From Deltaproteobacteria bacterium (GTDB lineage Bacteria > Desulfobacterota_B > Binatia > UBA9968): 8,162 nt of DNA. The stretch covers positions 1 to 8,162 of the forward strand of contig JACPSF010000245.1 of NCBI GenBank assembly GCA_016193385.1, given 5' to 3'. Made by a program: the position numbers and the translations under genes. Under the pieces are notes generated by a model. The model searched no databases. It had not been told where the DNA came from and worked only from the letters and a program-made list of their open reading frames with translations. Below, piece by piece: positions 6,240 through 8,162 of this stretch. Within the stretch, counting starts at the first letter, position 1, and the number at the start of each line of letters is the position of its first letter.

Positions 6240-6546
6240 TCGCAAAAGCCGCGCTGGTTTTCAGAGCGCGTGGAGAAAGAGCGGGGGATAAAGGAAGAAT
6301 GCGAGAGAATTCTAAAGATTGCATAGATCGAAATACCCGACCCCGAGCCGATGAGCCTCGCCTTGTTGATCTGTTGAGCCTGACACGGGTTTCGGATTTC
6401 AGGATCGGTTGTTACGCCGGTACGCCCTTTACGCGTCGGGAAGACCGTGGTATTACGCAAATTGCGTAGCGCAACTTGCGTAATATGAAGAATCCCTTTG
6501 AATACGATCTGGATGAGTTTAGCTGGCAGGCAAAGGAGCGTAGGAG
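6240..6546. other. Spacer with leader module B and a small ORF
   Basis: This 307-base spacer starts with about 28 sense codons in the same frame as the broken SBP after its stop, ending at a TAG (6324-6326). They are charged (for example WFSERVEKERGIKEECERIL) but match nothing I know. A degenerate 16-mer, TCTGTTGAGCCTGACA, is at 6370-6385, 13 of 16 like copy 1. Leader module B (6417-6495) follows, and the end of the spacer is taken up by the small ORF that overlaps the TctC start. Confidence 0.5.
6428..6485 (+). promoter_or_regulatory. Candidate promoter with duplicated palindromic operator (leader B)
   Basis: TTTACG (6428-6433), 17 bases, then TATTAC (6451-6456) repeats the layout of leader A. 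The -10 box begins a 35-base inverted repeat. Outer arms TATTACGCAA (6451-6460) and TTGCGTAATA (6476-6485) are perfect, and inner arms TTGCG (6462-6466) and CGCAA (6470-6474) surround a TAG loop. Seen another way, a 14-base unit is tandemly repeated (6456-6469 and 6470-6483, 12 of 14 identical), giving two CGCAA-N-TTGCG dyads where leader A has one. Two adjacent binding sites for a dimeric regulator would explain this. As RNA the 16-base arms, with one mismatch, would form a strong hairpin about 60 bases before the SBP start. Confidence 0.5.
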
Positions 6547-6568
6547 ATGGGAAGATCAAAAGGTGTAA
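6485..6568 (+). CDS. Possible small ORF / leader peptide, 27 codons, overlapping the TctC start
   Basis: An ATG at 6485, on the right edge of the palindrome, opens a 27-codon frame starting MKNPFEYDLDEFSW and ending RRWEDQKV, with TAA at 6566-6568. It overlaps the first 22 bases of the TctC gene in another frame, so the ribosome binding site of that gene (6532-6538) lies inside it. No good ribosome binding site precedes its own ATG, because the TTGCGTAAT arm occupies that place. Leader A has an ATG at the same point also starting MKNP, but only 14 codons long and with a different remainder. It could be a translated leader that couples to the SBP gene, a fragment of a lost gene, or chance. I do not recognise a family. 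Confidence 0.25.
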   Translation: MKNPFEYDLDEFSWQAKERRRWEDQKV

Positions 6569-7602
6569 CGGTTAAAGGGATGAAGGGCTTTACGGCGCTG
6601 GGGATGCTTGCGGTTGCTGTCGGTTTCGGTACGTCCCTTTCTGCGCAAGAGCCCTTTTACAAGGATAAAACGGTCCGCATCGTCGTCGGCTTTTCCGCTG
6701 GAGGTGGCTTCGATACTTATGCCAGGGTTATCGGGCGGCATATTTCAAGACACATTTCTGGTGGTCCGACGGTCATTGTGGAGAATATGACCGGAGCCGG
6801 AAGCCTCGTGGCGGCCAATCACGTTTACAAAGTTGCAAAGCCTGATGGACTGACTATGGGTCACTTCATCGGCGGTTTCTTCTTAGGTCAGGTCCTGGGG
6901 CAAGCGGGAATCGAGTTTGACGCGCGGCGGTTTGAGTTTGTGGGTGCTGCGGTCACAGAGGACGTTGTCTGCGCTCTGACCAAAGCCACCGGGATTACAA
7001 GTGTGGAAAAGTGGATGGCGTCGAAGACTCCGGTCAAACTGGGCGGGACTGCCCCTGGCGCTTACGCACCTGATAACGTGATCAGGATTCTAAGGACGGC
7101 CATTGGACTACCCATACAGCTCGTCACAGGTTACAAAGGGACTGCTGACATTCGTCTAGCCGCCGACAGCGGGGAGCTAGCCGGGAGCTGCTGGGCGTGG
7201 GACTCCATTAAGGCCACCTGGCGTAAAGCTCTGGACGCGGGCGATGCAGTCCCGGTACTGAAAGCCGTCTCCAAGGAGTTCCCGGACCTTCCTAGAGTCC
7301 CAACGGCTCTGAGCCTCGCCAAGACCGAGGAAGGTCGCCAGTTGATCGAAGTGGGTATCGACGACGGCAGCAAGTACGCCCGCCCATTTGTTCTCCCTCC
7401 TGGGACACCAAAAGAGCGTGTGGGGGTCTTGCGTAGCGCTTTCCAGCAAACCCTTAGAGACCCGGCTTTCCTGGCGGAGGCGGAAAAGGCCAAATTGGGT
7501 CTCGACCCGGTGAGCGGCGGGGAGCTGGAGGAGATGGTATCTCGTCTCTTCAAGCTGAGCCCTGGTCTGGTAGCGAAATTGAAGGACATTCTCTATAAGT
7601 AG
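6547..7602 (+). CDS. Tripartite tricarboxylate transporter substrate-binding protein (TctC/Bug family), copy 2
   Basis: This 351-residue Bug-type SBP is predicted to be periplasmic and carboxylate-binding, expected to work with a TctAB transporter encoded elsewhere. The ATG at 6547 lies 8 bases after AAAGGAG (6532-6538). A second ATG at 6580 also gives a signal peptide but has its purine run directly against it, so 6547 is preferred. The signal ends SLSA-Q (about residue 35). Then come KTVRIVVGFSAGGGFDTYAR (about 42-61), VENMTGAGS (78-86), KPDGLTMG, ARPFVLPPGTPKERV and DPAFLAEAEKAKLGLDPVSG. Over the 91 residues from VRI to FVG it is identical to copy 1 at 63 positions, without gaps, so the two are duplicates of one ancestor or members of one narrow subfamily. 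It has Thr instead of Pro in the VENM(P/T)GAG loop. It sits behind leader module B; copy 1 does not have this module. Confidence 0.93.
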   Translation: MGRSKGVTVKGMKGFTALGMLAVAVGFGTSLSAQEPFYKDKTVRIVVGFSAGGGFDTYARVIGRHISRHISGGPTVIVENMTGAGSLVAANHVYKVAKPDGLTMGHFIGGFFLGQVLGQAGIEFDARRFEFVGAAVTEDVVCALTKATGITSVEKWMASKTPVKLGGTAPGAYAPDNVIRILRTAIGLPIQLVTGYKGTADIRLAADSGELAGSCWAWDSIKATWRKALDAGDAVPVLKAVSKEFPDLPRVPTALSLAKTEEGRQLIEVGIDDGSKYARPFVLPPGTPKERVGVLRSAFQQTLRDPAFLAEAEKAKLGLDPVSGGELEEMVSRLFKLSPGLVAKLKDILYK

Positions 7603-7603
7603 G

Positions 7604-7619
7604 TCTGTCAAGCCTGGCA
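7604..7619 (+). repeat. Dispersed 16-mer TCTGTCAAGCCTGGCA, copy at the TctC 3' end
   Basis: It is identical to 496-511 and begins one base after the TAG of the second TctC gene. No inverted partner is close by. Confidence 0.55.
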
Positions 7620-7658
7620 AATTTCTGGTTAGTAGGCTCCAGGATGTTCGATTCACAG

Positions 7659-7675
7659 CGCCCGACTCATGGGCG
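7659..7675. terminator. Weak hairpin between the TctC gene and the hydrolase
   Basis: CGCCC (7659-7663) and GGGCG (7671-7675) can form a 5-bp stem with a 7-base loop in the spacer between the convergent genes. No T-run follows on either strand, so it is at best a poor intrinsic terminator. Confidence 0.2.
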
Positions 7676-7811
7676 TCATCCAGCACGGTGAAAATCTATA
7701 ATCAACAGACCTGGCCGTGTGTCCTCTGATGCGGACCAGCCATCCGACACCGAATGATTGAAAACAGAGGCGCGTAACTGAAAATCAGAGATTCGCGGGA
7801 GCAACGCCCAT

Positions 7812-8162
7812 TCAGACCATCACCATAGCCGGCTTGGATGCTGCGGGGAACAGGCCGTGCTTGGTAAGAAATTCGATCATAAAGCGATCAAAAAGCCAAG
7901 GCTGCTCCATCTGACAGGCGTGGCCGGCTCCCGGCAAGACCTTCAACTCGCAATTGGGTATACGTGCCTTAAGCGCGAAGGCTCTCTGATGGGCGCTGTC
8001 CTCGCTCCCGGTCAGGATCACAGTTGGACAGGCGATGCGCTCATGATGGCCGTCCGGCTCGGGTTTCTGGAGAGCTTTGAACTGGTACAGGATCGTCTGC
8101 ACATCAGCGAATTCGTTGCGTTCGGCGAAAAGGTTCGCGAAGAAATGCGCCAGCGGCGTCAC
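7812..8162 (-). CDS. Alpha/beta hydrolase, C-terminal part (5' end outside window)
   Basis: On the - strand 116 residues are visible, ending at a TGA (7814-7812). The frame is open to the window edge; the GTG there is probably internal, since a complete protein of this fold has about 260-300 residues and the nucleophile elbow (G-x-S-x-G) is not in view. What is seen is the C-terminal half of the fold. A cap-like helical stretch comes first, then CPTVILTGSEDSAH (visible residues 45-58) with the likely catalytic Asp in GSED. LPGAGHACQMEQPWLFDRFM follows, with the catalytic His (visible residue 81), and a last helix ending in FL. These are the standard motifs of hydrolases such as MhpC/BioH/3-oxoadipate lactonase, but the substrate cannot be told. 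It points toward the SBP cluster on the opposite strand, so it is not part of an SBP operon. Confidence 0.87.
   Translation of the reverse strand: MTPLAHFFANLFAERNEFADVQTILYQFKALQKPEPDGHHERIACPTVILTGSEDSAHQRAFALKARIPNCELKVLPGAGHACQMEQPWLFDRFMIEFLTKHGLFPAASKPAMVMV

Noticed and set aside
6240..6326. In-frame run of 28 sense codons after the stop of the broken SBP, as if read-through extended the protein
   Set aside because: Relatives of this family end near the Gln-Lys-Ile-Tyr-Gln where the TAG sits, so it is the natural end. The run is short enough to be chance.
1..8162. CRISPR array, transposase, phage or defence genes
   Set aside because: I saw no regularly spaced repeats, and no DDE, Y1 or tyrosine recombinase motifs in any substantial frame. 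The repeats present are few and irregularly spaced.

Overview
The window is a stretch of accessory-type bacterial DNA built around solute-binding proteins (SBPs). Four apparently intact SBP genes and one broken SBP gene lie on the + strand. Each has its own Sec signal peptide and ribosome binding site, and they are separated by spacers of about 290 to 560 bases. No permease, ATPase or small membrane subunit is present, so all five SBPs are orphans here. The signal peptides and periplasmic-type SBPs point to a Gram-negative bacterium. Runs of orphan SBPs from the NMT1/SsuA-like and TctC/Bug families are common in uncultivated lineages once lumped into the Deltaproteobacteria, and in NC10/Rokubacteria-type genomes. 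That assignment is an inference, not something the sequence proves.

Layout: (1) 2-352, the 3' end of an unrecognised gene. (2) 353-708, a spacer with an inverted-repeat element and a leader module containing a promoter-like pair and a palindrome. (3) 709-1713, an NMT1/SsuA-like ABC SBP. (4) 2007-3527, a family 5 (peptide/nickel-type) ABC SBP. (5) 3524-3655 on the - strand, a relic of the C-terminus of electron transfer flavoprotein alpha (EtfA), whose stop codon overlaps the stop of the family 5 SBP. (6) 3886-4920, a TctC/Bug-type SBP. (7) 5473-6239, a family 1 (iron/thiamine-type) ABC SBP broken by an internal deletion and frameshift. (8) 6417-6546, a second copy of the leader module, with the palindrome core duplicated in tandem, and a 27-codon small ORF. 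(9) 6547-7602, a second TctC/Bug SBP, clearly a paralogue of the first. (10) 7812-8162 on the - strand, the C-terminal part of an alpha/beta hydrolase that runs off the window.

The intact SBPs would each capture a different small molecule in the periplasm. They would have to deliver it to transporters encoded elsewhere, or act as sensors. The two TctC proteins would be expected to bind carboxylates for a TctAB-type transporter or a signalling partner.

The most interesting signals are in the spacers. Several short repeats recur there, and one leader module (TTTAC-N17-TATTA overlapping a CGCAA-N-TTGCG dyad) precedes two SBPs of unrelated families. The spacers also hold pseudogene debris, which suggests the region has been assembled and is being eroded by recombination. 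I saw no CRISPR array, rRNA, complete tRNA, transposase or obvious new defence system.
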